In this document: positions 14,766-22,245 of the stretch, piece after piece | Position numbering within the stretch: position 1 is the stretch's first letter | Layout of the letters: the number at the start of each line of letters is the position of its first letter | Origin: Thiobacillus sp. | Lineage (GTDB): Bacteria; Pseudomonadota; Gammaproteobacteria; Burkholderiales; Thiobacillaceae | Length of the DNA: 37,455 nucleotides | Assembly: GCA_020057245.1 (NCBI GenBank) | Contig: JAGVGD010000011.1 | Coordinates: 1 to 37,455 of the forward strand | Direction: 5' to 3' | Notes under the pieces: generated by a model | Told to the model about the DNA's origin: nothing | Databases searched by the model: none | Seen by the model: the letters and a program-made list of their open reading frames with translations, nothing else | Translations under genes and position numbers: made by a program

Positions 14766-15902
14766 TCATGGCGCGGCTGCGGGCTGCGTAATTTTGGGCG
14801 GGCTGAATTCGAACGGAATCCGCAGCCGCGCCGCAACCGGCTTGCCCTGGCGCAGCGGCGGCTCGAATCGCCACCGTGCCAGCGCCGTCGCCGCGCTCCA
14901 GCCAAATTCCGGGTGGGCGGCGTCGATAATGCGCGGCAGGTGGACGCGCCCTTCGGTATCCAGGATGAACTCGATCGTCACAGCCTCTTGCAGGCTCTGT
15001 TGGACAAGCGTGCGCGGGTAGGGCGGTGCAACGCGATAGCGTACGGCGGGCACCTGATCCAGATCGCGCAAGGCGAAAAGGTTCGCATCGGGTTGGCCTG
15101 CACGCTTGAGCAGATTCTGGTCGATGTCCGACAGTGCGGTATCCCGGTCTGAACCGGAAAACATCTGGGTCTTGACGAAATATGCCGCCGTGGGCTGATC
15201 GTTGCGGCGAGCAGGCTTGAACGCCCAGGACTCGAGCATGGCGGCAGTGGCAAGACCGAATTCAGGATGGCTTGCTTCAATCACATGCGTTTCCGTCACC
15301 CGCCCCGTTTTGCCAACAATGAACGCGACCTGGGCCGAGCCCTCGATCCCATGTTGTGCGAGGTCATGGGGATAAACCGGCAGTGTTGCCAGAACGGATT
15401 TGGGCGGAATGTCGTATTGCAGCATGGCCGGCAAGCGATCGTCGCTCGATTTCGGCATGGCGTAAGGACGCACGCCATCGTTTGCATAAAAGCGGCTTGG
15501 TGGCTGAATGTATTTGAACTGAATCGTCAAAACGACCGTTGCCTCGACCGGTTGGCCGGCACGCGTTGCCGGTTCCATCTGGACGTCGAGCAGCTTGTCG
15601 ACGACGGCGGCTTCGATCGCAGCATGATGCGACAGCAGCACAGCAAGATCCTTGATTTTTCCGGTGGACGATACGCGCACCCGCACCAGAACATTACCCA
15701 CGATTCCGCTGCCATGCAGACGCTCGGGATATTCAACAGTGAACAGCTTGGGCAGGCGTGGCGCAGTGTCGTAGCCCTTTTGTGGCGCGATCTGGGCGGG
15801 CGGAGCGGGGGGCTGCGTGCGTTCAACCGGCATGCTGGACAGCGCCGGCAAAGCAAGGAGACAGAGAAGCAGACTTGTATATGGGACGAACGATGTGCGC
15901 AT
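14766..15902 (-). CDS. Periplasmic protein with three tandem TonB C-terminal domains
   Basis: The 378-residue protein has a signal-like N-terminus (about 1-23), a short Pro/Gln linker, and three repeats of the TonB C-terminal fold at about 52-131, 169-249 and 288-367. Each repeat has the same course: a YP motif, GxV/VxF/IEF beta strand, TGR/TGK/EGR turn, and a W/F-F-K/E-P closing strand, e.g. ESWAFKPA and ARWRFEPP. Normal TonB has one such domain and a long membrane anchor plus Pro linker, both absent here. It may bind receptor TonB boxes or peptidoglycan without passing energy, or may use them as a scaffold. It lies in the heme operon, 38 bases after a small gene. Confidence 0.8.
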   Translation of the reverse strand: MRTSFVPYTSLLLCLLALPALSSMPVERTQPPAPPAQIAPQKGYDTAPRLPKLFTVEYPERLHGSGIVGNVLVRVRVSSTGKIKDLAVLLSHHAAIEAAVVDKLLDVQMEPATRAGQPVEATVVLTIQFKYIQPPSRFYANDGVRPYAMPKSSDDRLPAMLQYDIPPKSVLATLPVYPHDLAQHGIEGSAQVAFIVGKTGRVTETHVIEASHPEFGLATAAMLESWAFKPARRNDQPTAAYFVKTQMFSGSDRDTALSDIDQNLLKRAGQPDANLFALRDLDQVPAVRYRVAPPYPRTLVQQSLQEAVTIEFILDTEGRVHLPRIIDAAHPEFGWSAATALARWRFEPPLRQGKPVAARLRIPFEFSPPKITQPAAAP

Positions 15903-15940
15903 CGAGCGATTCTATTCGGAGTATGTGAACGTGCGACAGA

Positions 15941-16192
15941 TCAATGCACGCTCCCTGTGTGATCCGCTGCTTCCAGCATCTCCTGCCACTCCATGCCCAA
16001 ACGCTGCGCGGCGTTGCGCAGGACGTCGGACATGCGCGGGTCGCTCGCCAGAAAGCGGAAGTGCGCAGCGATGGATGCGGCCATGGTGCGGCAGCCGGTA
16101 GCGTGCTGGCGACTCAGCATGAACAGCAGCGAGACGACTGCCAGCTCGGGGTGGTTGGCGTATTCGGGCGGGGTGATGGAAGGCTTGCTCAT
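15941..16192 (-). CDS. Small protein, paralog of the 21912-22154 protein
   Basis: 83 residues of unknown function. Its middle shares a pattern with the protein at 21912-22154: a hydrophobic helix start, R...TGC, a H.R, then A.QRL..EW. It holds a single Cys in that TGC (ATGCRTM) and no membrane segment or signal peptide. AAGAGACC lies before the ATG. It sits between the S4 paralog and the triple TonB-domain gene inside the heme operon, so a role in iron or heme handling is likely but unproven. Confidence 0.65.
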   Translation of the reverse strand: MSKPSITPPEYANHPELAVVSLLFMLSRQHATGCRTMAASIAAHFRFLASDPRMSDVLRNAAQRLGMEWQEMLEAADHTGSVH

Positions 16193-16217
16193 GGCGGTCT
16201 CTTGCGTCGGGTCGGGG

Positions 16218-16829
16218 TCAGATGCGTTGCGCGTAGTACTCGACGACCTGCTGCACGTCGATTGGAAATGGCACTTCGTCGGCCATCGGCACGCGGTTGA
16301 TCTGCGCCGTGCGGGTGGTGTCGTCGAAATGCAGCCATTCGGGACGGGTCAGCGACGGTTCCTTCAGGCTTTCGATCACCATGGGAATCTTGGCCGCTGC
16401 TCCGTTGAGTGCGAGGGTGTCGCCGGGCTTGATGCGGATCGACGGGATGTTGACCCGTTTGCCGTTCAGCAGGATGTGCTTGTGGCGAACCAGCTGGCGT
16501 GCGGCAACGGTGGTGGGCGCGAAATCGGCGCGGAATACGGCATTGTCGAGCCGGCGTTCCAGCAGTTCGAGGAACTTGTCGCCGGTGGGCATCTTCGCGC
16601 GCTTTGCCTCGACGAACAGGCGGCGGATTTGCGTTTCGGTGAGGCCGTAGTTGTAACGCAGCTTTTGCTTTTCCATCAGCTTGACGCCGAAATCGGACTT
16701 GCGTTTCTGCTTCTGACCATGCTGGCCGGGCAGATAGGGACGGTCCTCGATGGATTTGGACGACAGGCCGGGCAACTGGGTGCCGAGGGCGCGCATGATT
16801 TTGAGGCGGGGGCCGGTGTAGCGGGACAT
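16218..16829 (-). CDS. rpsD: Ribosomal protein S4 paralog, cysteine-free
   Basis: The 203 residues align with ribosomal protein S4: MSRYTGPRLKIMRALG, LPGQHGQK, YGLTETQIRRLF, the S4 RNA-binding domain (LLERRLDNAVFR...ARQLVRHKHILLNGKRVNIPS) and the C-terminal FPIDVQQVVEYYA. It has no Cys. The usual rpsD lies in the alpha operon with rpsM, rpsK, rpoA and rplQ; this copy stands alone, 26 bases after hmuV, inside a Fur-controlled heme operon. It is therefore most likely an additional, iron-conditioned copy, although I cannot see whether the genome also holds the standard one. The start was set at MSRY because the homology begins there; the preceding Shine-Dalgarno is weak. Confidence 0.9.
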   Translation of the reverse strand: MSRYTGPRLKIMRALGTQLPGLSSKSIEDRPYLPGQHGQKQKRKSDFGVKLMEKQKLRYNYGLTETQIRRLFVEAKRAKMPTGDKFLELLERRLDNAVFRADFAPTTVAARQLVRHKHILLNGKRVNIPSIRIKPGDTLALNGAAAKIPMVIESLKEPSLTRPEWLHFDDTTRTAQINRVPMADEVPFPIDVQQVVEYYAQRI

Positions 16830-16855
16830 GAGATGGGTGAGCGGTAAGGGGTGGA

Positions 16856-17641
16856 TCAGGCAGCGGCGCGGGTGTGGACCCACAGTTCGCCGTTGGGGGT
16901 GGTGTGGCATTCGGCGGCGACGTGGTAGGTCGCCATCAGCTGATCAGGGGTCAGCACTTCGGCGGGCGTGCCACAGGCGGCGAGCCGGCCCTGGTCGAGC
17001 AGCACGATGCGGTCGGCATAGCGCGCGGCAAGATTGAGATCGTGCAGCACGGCGATGACGGCAAAGCGGTGCGCGCGTGTCAGGTCGCGCGCCATTTTGA
17101 GCAGGCTGTGCTGGTGGGTGATGTCGAGCGCGGCCGTGGGTTCGTCGAGAAACAGCAGGCGCTGCTGGGTGTCGCCCGGCCACACCTGCGCCAGCGCACG
17201 CGCGAATTGCACGCGTGCCATTTCGCCGCCGGACAGGCGCGGGTAGGGGCGTTTGGCGAGGTGCGCGGCATCGGCGGCTTGCAGCGCCTGATCGACGATG
17301 TCCCAGTCGTGCGCGGTGGTGTGGCGCTGGCAATGCGGGTAGCGGCCCATCATCACCACTTCGCGCGCGGAAAAGGCGAACTCCAGATGCGTGTCCTGCC
17401 GCATCACGGCGCGGACGCGGGCGAGTTCGAGCGGAATCCAGTTGCCCAGCGGCCGCCCTTCGATCGCGACATCGCCGCTGTCGGGGATGAATTCGCCCGC
17501 CATAACTTTGAGCAGGGTGGATTTTCCTGCGCCGTTGGGGCCGAGGATGGCGAGGACTTCGCCCGCGCGCGCCGACAGGCTGACGTCGTCGAGCAAAGCG
17601 CGGCCGCCGCGCGAGACGGATATTTTGCTGGCGTAAATCAA
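16856..17641 (-). CDS. hmuV: Hemin ABC transporter ATP-binding protein
   Basis: The ATPase of the HmuTUV heme importer. From a TTG start it has 261 residues: Walker A GPNGAGKST (34-42), signature LSGGE (136-140), Walker B LLFLDEPTAALD (162-173) and the H-loop His200 (LHDLN). The TTG start overlaps the hmuU stop as TTGA, and GAGGAAAAG lies upstream, which together fix the start in the absence of an ATG. It is translationally coupled to hmuU and precedes the S4 paralog. Length and motifs are normal for FecE/HmuV-type ATPases. Confidence 0.92.
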   Translation of the reverse strand: MIYASKISVSRGGRALLDDVSLSARAGEVLAILGPNGAGKSTLLKVMAGEFIPDSGDVAIEGRPLGNWIPLELARVRAVMRQDTHLEFAFSAREVVMMGRYPHCQRHTTAHDWDIVDQALQAADAAHLAKRPYPRLSGGEMARVQFARALAQVWPGDTQQRLLFLDEPTAALDITHQHSLLKMARDLTRAHRFAVIAVLHDLNLAARYADRIVLLDQGRLAACGTPAEVLTPDQLMATYHVAAECHTTPNGELWVHTRAAA

Positions 17642-18720
17642 GATTCTTTTCCTCGTTTTGCGAGCAGCCAGATGAAGAAGGGCGCGCCGATCAGTGCGGT
17701 CAGCACGCCGAGCGGCAGTTCGGCCGGCACGATGAGGGTGCGCGCGCCCATGTCGGCGATGACGACCAGCAGCGCGCCCATCAGCATCGATACTGGCAGG
17801 GCGCGGTGGTGGTCGGGTCCGAGCAGCAGGCGGGCGAGGCTGGGCACCACCAGGCCGACGAAGCCGATCATGCCGGTGAAAGCGACGAGGACGCCGACGG
17901 CGGCGGCCACGCCGAGAAAGATCCGCCGTTTGACGGTCTGCACGTCGACGCCCAGGTGCGCGGCTTCGGCTTCTCCCAGCAGCAAGGCGTTGAGCGCTTG
18001 CGCCTGCCGCATGAACACGGCGGCGACGAGGGCGACGACCGCGCTGCACAGGGCGACGATGGTCCAGTTGGCCGCACCGAGGCCGCCGAGGGTGAAGAAG
18101 GTGAGGTTGCGCAGCTGCTCGTCGTTGGCAAAAACGCTGAATGCGCCGAGACCGGCGCCGGCCAGCGCATTGATGGCAATGCCGGCGAGCAGCATCGAGG
18201 CAATGTCCGACATGCCGGCACGGGTGCCGAGCCGATAGACCAGCAGGGCCGCGGCCAGCCCGCCCGCAAAGGCGGCGACCGGCAGCAGCCACATCCGCAG
18301 TTCGGGAAAGACCAGCGGGGCGATCAGGTTGCCGAGCAGGATGATGAAGCCGGCGCCGAGCGCCGCACCGCCGGAAACGCCCACCAGGCCAGGGTCGGCC
18401 AGCGGATTGCGGAACAGCCCCTGCAGGGCGGCGCCGCAAATGGCCAGACCGGCGCCAGTGACCAGGCCCAGCAGCACGCGCGGAAAGCGCAGATGAATGA
18501 ACAGCGCGGCTTCGCCGGGCGTGAAATAGCGGCTGGTGTCGAAACCGAGCTGGCTCGCCAGGATGGCCAGGATATGGCTGGGCGGAATCTCGACTGCGCC
18601 GATGCCGGCGGCGGCCAGGGTGGCTAGCACCAGCAGCACGACCAGACCCGCGATCAGCAGGGTTGCGGAAGGTGCGAACGGGAAGCGTGGCTTGGGCAGG
18701 GGTTGCACGAGCGTATTCAT
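17638..18720 (-). CDS. hmuU: Hemin ABC transporter permease
   Basis: The 360-residue protein of the FecCD/BtuC family shows about ten hydrophobic segments and the family's ATPase-contact motif region (MSDIASMLLAGIAINALAG). GLFRNPLADPGLVG is the hallmark of the substrate-path helix in heme and siderophore permeases. Start at the ATG at 18720, preceded by GAAGGG. It imports heme from HmuT across the inner membrane with HmuV. It follows hmuT by 88 bases and overlaps hmuV by 4. Confidence 0.93.
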   Translation of the reverse strand: MNTLVQPLPKPRFPFAPSATLLIAGLVVLLVLATLAAAGIGAVEIPPSHILAILASQLGFDTSRYFTPGEAALFIHLRFPRVLLGLVTGAGLAICGAALQGLFRNPLADPGLVGVSGGAALGAGFIILLGNLIAPLVFPELRMWLLPVAAFAGGLAAALLVYRLGTRAGMSDIASMLLAGIAINALAGAGLGAFSVFANDEQLRNLTFFTLGGLGAANWTIVALCSAVVALVAAVFMRQAQALNALLLGEAEAAHLGVDVQTVKRRIFLGVAAAVGVLVAFTGMIGFVGLVVPSLARLLLGPDHHRALPVSMLMGALLVVIADMGARTLIVPAELPLGVLTALIGAPFFIWLLAKRGKES

Positions 18721-18808
18721 GTGTAGCCCTTCATCGCAAGGCGTATGGACAGGCAGGTGCGGAATGTCGAAGCATTTCCGGATGCGGGCCGGAAAACGGC
18801 AATCAGGC

Positions 18809-19657
18809 TCATTCCAGCCCCCGCGCATTTTTGGCGAGCTGTTCCACCGCCTGCGGCAGACGTGGTCCGAAACCCAGCAGGAACAGACCGTCGTAGGCGA
18901 GCACCCGTTTGTTGCGCGCGGCTGGGGTTTCCGCCATGCCCGGGCGCTTGAGCAGGGCCGCGGTGCCACCCATGCCCTCGACCGATTGCACGGTGGTGAC
19001 GATGACATCGGGCGCTGCGGCGGCCAGCGACTCGGCCGAAATGGCTTTGTAGCCGTGGAATTCCAGGGCGTTGACGCACCCCGCCAGCTTGAGTACGGCA
19101 TCGGCGGCAGTATCGCGCCCGGCCAGGTTGAGCGCCGGGCCGCCGTGAGACATCACGAATACCGCGCGTGGACGGCTGCCGAGCCGGGCGACGCCCGCTT
19201 GGGTGCGCTGCCATTCTGCTTCGAATTGGCGGATGCGTGCCGCCGCGCGTTCGGGTTGCCCCAAGGCTTCACCGATGGCGCGCAGCTTGTCGACCGGCGA
19301 CGCGGCGGTGTATGCAGTGGGCAACGACACCCAGCGCACGCCTGCGCTCTTGATCTGCGCCAGCACGGCGGGCGGGCCCGCGTCTTCCGACGCGAGGATC
19401 AGGCTGGGCGCCAGCGATAACAGGCCTTCGGCCGACAGTGCGCGCAGATACCCCACGCGCGGCAGGCGTTCGGCGACGGCCGGGAAGGTGCTAGTGGTGT
19501 CGGCGGCGATCAGGCTGCGTTCCAGCCCCAATGCATAGATGGATTCGGTGATTGCGCCGCCCACGCTGACGACGCGCGAGGGCCCTGCCGCATGCCCCTG
19601 GACATGCGGCAGGGCAAGCGCGCTGGCAGCCAGACCGAGAAAATCGCGACGTTTCAT
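18809..19657 (-). CDS. hmuT: Periplasmic heme-binding protein of the HmuTUV importer
   Basis: The 282-residue substrate-binding protein of the BtuF/HmuT type begins MKRRDFLGLAAS, a twin-arginine-like motif with hydrophobic region and a GHA-AG cleavage region at about residues 22-25, so export may be through Tat. The mature part has RVVSVGGAITESIYALG and PRVGYLRALSAEG, the signatures of heme-binding proteins of this family, with Tyr candidates for the heme ligand. The start overlaps the stop of the preceding ABM gene as ATGA. It hands heme to HmuU. A Tat signal for a substrate-binding protein is less common than a Sec signal, but is seen in heme importers. Confidence 0.9.
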   Translation of the reverse strand: MKRRDFLGLAASALALPHVQGHAAGPSRVVSVGGAITESIYALGLERSLIAADTTSTFPAVAERLPRVGYLRALSAEGLLSLAPSLILASEDAGPPAVLAQIKSAGVRWVSLPTAYTAASPVDKLRAIGEALGQPERAAARIRQFEAEWQRTQAGVARLGSRPRAVFVMSHGGPALNLAGRDTAADAVLKLAGCVNALEFHGYKAISAESLAAAAPDVIVTTVQSVEGMGGTAALLKRPGMAETPAARNKRVLAYDGLFLLGFGPRLPQAVEQLAKNARGLE

Positions 19658-19977
19658 GCCGCCCGTCTTCCGGCCCGGCGAACCTGTTTGTCTTCGCTGA
19701 AACTGGTTTCGATGGGCGCAGAAAAATCATGGCGCGACAGGCCCATGCCATTGAGCATCCATACGCCTACCCAGGAGCGGGTGAAATGGTCGAAGCTGGC
19801 CTGGCTGTCCCAATCCAGTGACAGGGTAAAGGCATCGCGCCGGCCGCGCGGGTCGTCGAATTCGTGCGAGACCAGCCCCAGCGCCTGCTGCAGGGTTTCC
19901 CGCGCGGCTTGATAGCCGTGGCGGAAATGATCCTGGTAGCGCGGCAGCACATGAAAACGGTAGGCAATCCTCAGCAT
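19654..19977 (-). CDS. Antibiotic-biosynthesis-monooxygenase-like protein, between hmuS and hmuT
   Basis: The 107-residue protein has the ferredoxin-like ABM fold: MLRIAYRFHVLPRYQDHFRHGY at the start, a second strand pair FTLSLDWDSQASFDHFTRS, and a C-terminal basic tail. ABM-fold proteins of similar size include the heme-degrading IsdG/HmuQ group. His and Asn/Arg ligands of that group cannot be assigned with confidence, so a generic monooxygenase or detoxifier is possible. Its start overlaps the hmuS stop by one base (TAATG) and its stop overlaps the hmuT start, so it is made in step with the heme importer. Confidence 0.65.
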   Translation of the reverse strand: MLRIAYRFHVLPRYQDHFRHGYQAARETLQQALGLVSHEFDDPRGRRDAFTLSLDWDSQASFDHFTRSWVGVWMLNGMGLSRHDFSAPIETSFSEDKQVRRAGRRAA

Positions 19978-21047
19978 TAGCGGGCCTCCATGCTTTCAGC
20001 CAGCGTGCGCCATTCGTTGGTTTCGGGAATGCCGGGTTTGCGCTTGCCGAAAAAGTAGGCAATGAAATCGCCGTTGCGGTCGAACAGTTCGATCGAGGTG
20101 ACGACGCCGTCCGCAGTGGGCTTTTTCACCAGCCAGACTTGGCCGACCAGGTCTTCGCGCAGATGCAGGTTGAAGTCGGGGTCGAGCACGTTGATCCACG
20201 GCCCCATGCGCTGGATGTCCTTGACCGGGCCGGTATGAATCTGGATGCAGCCGGGGTTGCCGACGAAGATCATGATGTCGAGGCCGCTGGCGGCCGCGGC
20301 CTGCATGACGCGTGCCGGCGTTGCGGTCAACAGCGGCTTGGCGAATTCTTCTCCCGCCAGCCGGAATGCCTGGGTGCGGCCGACCTTGTGTTTTTTCAGC
20401 AGGCCGAAGAACTGGTGGGTGTCGGTCATGGCGCGCCAGTCGGCGCGCAGGGCCTCGACGTCGATCTCGCTATCCGGGCGGTCTGGCGTGACGCCGGCTG
20501 GACGCGGTAGCACGGTTTCACCCGGAATTTGCAGCCGGGCGGCCCAGGCGTCGCACAGGGCTTCGAATGCGAAGGGATCGCCTTCGTCGCGCAGGAAAAT
20601 TTTATGGATGGCATCGCCGCAGGCGTCGAAAAACTGGAATGAGCGGCGCGTGGTGGCGCCGACCTTTTCCGTAACGGCATAGGCAAAGGCCCATTTGTCG
20701 TAGAACAGGCGCAGGTCGATGGCATCGCCCAGCACCAGGCCGACGTGATCGCCATGGCTGATGTTCGTGTAGAGGCCGTCCTTTTCGTGCACGGCGGCCT
20801 CGTTGCGGGTGAGCGCCATGACGCGGCCGAGTTCGCCCATGCGCATCATCAGTTCCGGCAGGTTACCCGACAGGCGCACCACATGTTCACCCACGCCGGT
20901 GGCGAGCAGCTGTGCTTCGGACACGCCGAGCTGTTGTGCGGCATCGCGGATGCGCAGGCTTTGCTGTGCGGTCAGGCTATGCCAGGCCTCGCGCAGGGCT
21001 TGCGGTGAGGCGTGAAGGAGTTCCCTCGATTGGGCGGCGATGTTCAT
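19977..21047 (-). CDS. hmuS: Hemin-degrading/trafficking factor HmuS
   Basis: HmuS/ChuS proteins bind heme in the cytoplasm and act as heme oxygenase or trafficker. The 356 residues fit the usual two-repeat length. Both halves have family features: AWHSLTAQQSLRIRDAA and VVRLSGNLPELMMRMG in the first, ADWRAMTDTHQFFGLLKKH, GCIQIHTGPVKDIQ and PDFNLHLREDLVGQVW in the second. The heme-coordinating His of the second half lies in the IHTGPV/HLRED region. It starts 4 bases inside the preceding gene's stop (ATGA). Confidence 0.93.
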   Translation of the reverse strand: MNIAAQSRELLHASPQALREAWHSLTAQQSLRIRDAAQQLGVSEAQLLATGVGEHVVRLSGNLPELMMRMGELGRVMALTRNEAAVHEKDGLYTNISHGDHVGLVLGDAIDLRLFYDKWAFAYAVTEKVGATTRRSFQFFDACGDAIHKIFLRDEGDPFAFEALCDAWAARLQIPGETVLPRPAGVTPDRPDSEIDVEALRADWRAMTDTHQFFGLLKKHKVGRTQAFRLAGEEFAKPLLTATPARVMQAAAASGLDIMIFVGNPGCIQIHTGPVKDIQRMGPWINVLDPDFNLHLREDLVGQVWLVKKPTADGVVTSIELFDRNGDFIAYFFGKRKPGIPETNEWRTLAESMEAR

Positions 21048-21364
21048 GCGGAAAGTCCTTTCAGGTCGGGCGTGAAGGGCAGGGTGGCTGCGACGATATT
21101 GAGCCGGCGTTCAATGCCCCAGTCGATGATGGGTTTGCCAGGTTTGGCGGGTTTGGCCGATGTGGGCACGACAGGTTGTTCGGCCGGTTCGTTATCCAGA
21201 TCGTCGGCCAGCGAGCGGCAGGCTTCGCGTTCGGCAGGCGAAAGATCGGCATGCTCGGCCGCGCGTTCAAGCAGAAACTGGGCGGTGGCCTTGTTGCGGC
21301 TGCAGGGGTGGCGCAGCATTACCAGCGCTGCGACGAGGAGGGATGAGGTGTGTGAAGTTTGCAT
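21044..21364 (-). CDS. Small protein coupled to hmuS, function unknown
   Basis: 106 residues with no family I recognise. It has an N-terminal hydrophobic helix-like stretch (LLVAALVMLRH), one Cys at CSRNKA and another at EACRSL, an A/E-rich helix, and a C-terminal Pro/Lys linker. The pattern of a helix followed by A...E.H and R.L loosely recalls the small proteins at 15941 and 21912, but the key TGC is missing, so homology is not shown. AAGGAGAC lies before the ATG at 21364, an excellent ribosome site. The stop overlaps hmuS by 4 bases. Confidence 0.65.
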   Translation of the reverse strand: MQTSHTSSLLVAALVMLRHPCSRNKATAQFLLERAAEHADLSPAEREACRSLADDLDNEPAEQPVVPTSAKPAKPGKPIIDWGIERRLNIVAATLPFTPDLKGLSA

Positions 21365-21379
21365 GATGTCTCCTTGGAA

Positions 21380-21901
21380 TTAAGCGGCCGCCACGAAGGT
21401 CTGGCCGGGTTGCCATTCGCAGGCGGTAAGTTCGCCGCTTTGCAGTGCATGCAGCAGACGCAGGGTTTCGTTGGCGGAGCGACCTACGTTGAGGTCGTTC
21501 GCCGCCACGCTCATGACCTGGCCTTCCGGGTTGATGATGAAGGTGGCGCGAACCGCCACCCCCGATGGCGTGAGCACGCCGAACCCCTGCGCCATCGCGT
21601 GCGAGACGTCGCCCAGCATCGGAAACCTGACCGTGCCGAGGCCGTGTCTGACCCAGGCGCGATGGGCGTGGGCGGAATCGACGCTGGCGCCGAGCAGGAC
21701 TGCGCCGGAGATGTCGAAGTCGTGACTGAGATCGGAATACGCACGGATTTCGGTCGGGCAGACGAAAGTGAAATCCAGCGGCCAGAAGAACAGCACCAGC
21801 CATTTGCCGCGATAGCGGGACAGGGAAACGGGTTCGATCCGCCCGTCCGGCCAATAGGCTTCGCAGGTCAGTTCGGGAAGGGTGTCGCCGATCGAGATCA
21901 T
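21380..21901 (-). CDS. Peroxiredoxin of the AhpC/TSA type, in the heme operon
   Basis: The 173-residue protein shares the FVCPTE peroxidatic site (Cys48) and the Trp/Pro-rich preceding strand with AhpC; a later Cys161 in TACEWQPG probably resolves it. It differs enough from the AhpC at 2298-2864 to be a separate lineage. Located between two small genes behind hemP, it would remove peroxide while heme and iron enter the cell, consistent with control by Fur. GAGGAGCCC precedes the ATG at 21901. Confidence 0.85.
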   Translation of the reverse strand: MISIGDTLPELTCEAYWPDGRIEPVSLSRYRGKWLVLFFWPLDFTFVCPTEIRAYSDLSHDFDISGAVLLGASVDSAHAHRAWVRHGLGTVRFPMLGDVSHAMAQGFGVLTPSGVAVRATFIINPEGQVMSVAANDLNVGRSANETLRLLHALQSGELTACEWQPGQTFVAAA

Positions 21902-21911
21902 GATGGGCTCC

Positions 21912-22154
21912 TCAGTGCAGGCCAGGTTGGGTCGTGGACATGGGCGTGGTGCACGACACCGCGCGCCATTCGAACGACAGCCGCTGGCAGGCATGGGCGA
22001 GTGCCGGGCTGCCCGCGCCCATCTGCATCCAGCGCAAGTGCTGCTCGACCATACGGGCGAGTTTTTTGCAGCCGGTCTGCTGATAGCGGTGCATCAACCA
22101 CAAGGTGGCTGCGATGACGATTTCCTGGGTGCTATGGATGGGGGTTGCGGGCAT
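21912..22154 (-). CDS. Small protein, paralog of the 15941-16192 protein
   Basis: 80 residues, no recognised family. Aligned with the protein at 15941-16192, it shares LW/LF..M.R....TGC...A.....H.RW and A.QRL..EWR. It has the same single TGC near the middle and a hydrophobic helix with a Met-His pair (LWLMHRY). A perfect AAGGAGAC lies before the ATG. It is the second gene of the heme operon, 10 bases upstream of the peroxiredoxin. The His, Met and Cys content would suit metal or heme binding, but that is inference. Confidence 0.65.
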   Translation of the reverse strand: MPATPIHSTQEIVIAATLWLMHRYQQTGCKKLARMVEQHLRWMQMGAGSPALAHACQRLSFEWRAVSCTTPMSTTQPGLH

Positions 22155-22218
22155 GCCAGTCTCCTTGGGTTAGGGCTGGCTGGCGCGTGGGCGCTGGCGG
22201 GCGGTGCGGGGAATTCCA

Positions 22219-22235
22219 TTTTCAGCGACTGAAAA
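22219..22235 (-). other. Short hairpin between hemP and the next gene
   Basis: A perfect 7-bp stem, TTTTCAG (22219-22225) with CTGAAAA (22229-22235) and a 3-base loop, 10 bases after the hemP stop. No T-run follows on the minus strand. It may stabilise the hemP end of the message and let hemP accumulate relative to downstream genes. Confidence 0.4.
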
Positions 22236-22245
22236 CGGAGGGGGC

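Noticed and set aside
16218-16829. Zinc-ribbon S4 with a Zn-dependent counterpart
   Set aside because: No Cys is present to form such a ribbon, and it cannot be shown here that a Cys-bearing copy exists. Only the cysteine-free state is claimed.
16856-18439. Single 527-residue fused protein in the hmuV frame
   Set aside because: The first 260 residues are low-complexity Arg/Pro/Ala antisense-like text read out of frame from hmuU. True HmuV homology starts at the TTG at 17641.
17638-19101. Extended N-terminus of HmuU
   Set aside because: The stretch before 18720 is out-of-frame hmuT sequence. The permease starts at the ATG with a good Shine-Dalgarno.
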